This document shows positions 4,548-5,271 of a stretch of DNA of 5,271 nt, one piece after another. Numbering within the stretch: position 1 is the stretch's first letter; each line of letters opens with the position of its first letter. The notes under the pieces were generated by a model, which saw only the letters and a program-made list of their open reading frames with translations, had not been told where the DNA came from and searched no databases. The DNA is from an uncultured Flavobacteriaceae bacterium (GTDB taxonomy: Bacteria; Bacteroidota; Bacteroidia; Flavobacteriales; Flavobacteriaceae): assembly GCA_945788155.1 (NCBI GenBank), contig CALZKX010000293.1, positions 1 through 5,271 of the forward strand, read 5' to 3'. Position numbers and translations under genes: made by a program.

Positions 4548-5271
4548 ATGAAAAATGCCAAAAAGTTTTTATTAAACCTTTCTCTTGTAATAATAGGTTT
4601 TACTGTATCAGCACAAAATTTAAACCAACCCTTACCAGTAGATCAAAGTATTATAAAAGGTGTGTTGCCTAATGGAATGACTTATTACTTGCATAGCACA
4701 GACGTAACTAATGATGTAGCAAGTTATTATATAATTCAAAATGTAGGATCCGTTTTAGAAAACGACAATCAGCAAGGATTGGCGCACTTTTTAGAGCACA
4801 TGGCATTTAATGGTACCGAAAATTTTGCTGGAAAAGGCATTTTAAATACCCTAGAAAAAGAAGGAATTGTGTTTGGTAAAGATATTAATGCCTATACATC
4901 TTTTGACGAAACAGTATATAATATTAATAATGTACCTACAACACCAGAATTGATAGAAACTGGATTGCAAATTCTTCGTGATTGGTCCAATTACTTATTA
5001 TTGACTGATGAAGAAATAGATGCCGAAAGAGGCGTGATAAAAGAAGAATGGCGTACACGCCAAAGTGGGCAAATGCGCATATTACAACAAACTATTGAAA
5101 CCATGTTTGGAGGTTCAAAATATGCAAAACGTATGCCAATTGGCGATATGGATGTGATTGAAAATTTTGAGTATAAAGCACTTCGTGATTTTTACCATGA
5201 TTGGTATAGAACAGATTTACAGGCAATTGCTATTGTTGGCGATTTTGATGTAGAAGAAATGGAAGCAAAAA
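4548..5271 (+). CDS. Exported M16 family zinc metallopeptidase (insulinase/pitrilysin type), partial
   Basis: The first 241 codons are present, from ATG at 4548; the gene continues past the right edge. Residues 1-22 are a signal peptide (basic N-AKK, hydrophobic FLLNLSLVIIGFTV, then SA before QN), so the enzyme acts in the periplasm or outer envelope. LPNGMTYYLH (40-49) is the usual N-terminal strand of the family. The inverted zinc motif is HFLEH, with His80, Glu83 and His84. DAERGVIKEEW (158-168) supplies the distal glutamates, with Glu167 the likely third zinc ligand and Glu160 its conserved partner. NAYTSFDETVYNI (114-126) matches the long Bacteroidota M16 proteins, which are usually above 900 residues with several M16 domains, so most of this protein is probably outside the window. 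It is divergent from the arsenosugar cluster and unlikely to belong to it functionally. Confidence 0.93.
   Translation, partial: MKNAKKFLLNLSLVIIGFTVSAQNLNQPLPVDQSIIKGVLPNGMTYYLHSTDVTNDVASYYIIQNVGSVLENDNQQGLAHFLEHMAFNGTENFAGKGILNTLEKEGIVFGKDINAYTSFDETVYNINNVPTTPELIETGLQILRDWSNYLLLTDEEIDAERGVIKEEWRTRQSGQMRILQQTIETMFGGSKYAKRMPIGDMDVIENFEYKALRDFYHDWYRTDLQAIAIVGDFDVEEMEAK

Overview
The base composition (AT-rich), the A/T-rich leaders without clear Shine-Dalgarno sequences, the signal peptides ending in an 'A-Q' type cleavage site, and the protein sequences all point to a marine-type member of the Flavobacteriaceae (Bacteroidota). This is inference from sequence character; no rRNA or other marker gene is present.

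Layout. Six genes run on the minus strand from about 4332 down to the left edge, in transcription order: an AhpD-like CxxC protein (3997-4332), the radical SAM enzyme ArsS (2871-3935), an exported single-domain rhodanese (2324-2830), a GT-A-fold transferase of the TIGR04282/DUF2064 type (1510-2124), a purine nucleoside phosphorylase (705-1517, overlapping the transferase by 8 bases) and the arsenite methyltransferase ArsM (578 down to 1, 3' end outside the window). A 215-base divergent region (4333-4547) separates this cluster from a plus-strand, exported M16 zinc metallopeptidase that runs off the right edge.

How the genes work together. The six-gene set matches an arsenosugar biosynthesis cluster. 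From family knowledge, ArsM methylates arsenite to dimethylarsenite with SAM, and ArsS joins the 5'-deoxyadenosyl group of SAM to the arsenic, giving a dimethylarsenyl-adenosine. I infer that the phosphorylase then removes adenine, leaving a dimethylarsenyl-ribose 1-phosphate, and that the GT-A protein activates or transfers that sugar to make the mature arsenosugar. The AhpD-like protein and the rhodanese probably have redox or sulfur roles, but their steps are not established. The phosphorylase carries an Ile where human PNP has its 5'-OH-binding His257, and an Asp at the Asn243 position. Both fit a 5'-modified adenine nucleoside as substrate.

Non-coding structure. Three gaps inside the cluster each carry a different 7-bp tandem repeat: (TTTAGAC)n at 583-626, (TTCTTAA)n at 2293-2330 and (DCTTCTG)n at 3956-3990. 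Two of these lie at or within a few bases of the stop codon of the gene transcribed before them. The gap after the phosphorylase also holds a 67-bp imperfect palindrome (637-703) that looks like a dispersed repeat. The gap before the transferase gene holds three copies of TTTTATTTGC, the last overlapping that gene's GTG start region. No tRNA, rRNA, CRISPR array, transposase, arsR regulator or arsenic efflux gene is visible. No stretch longer than 300 bases lacks a gene.
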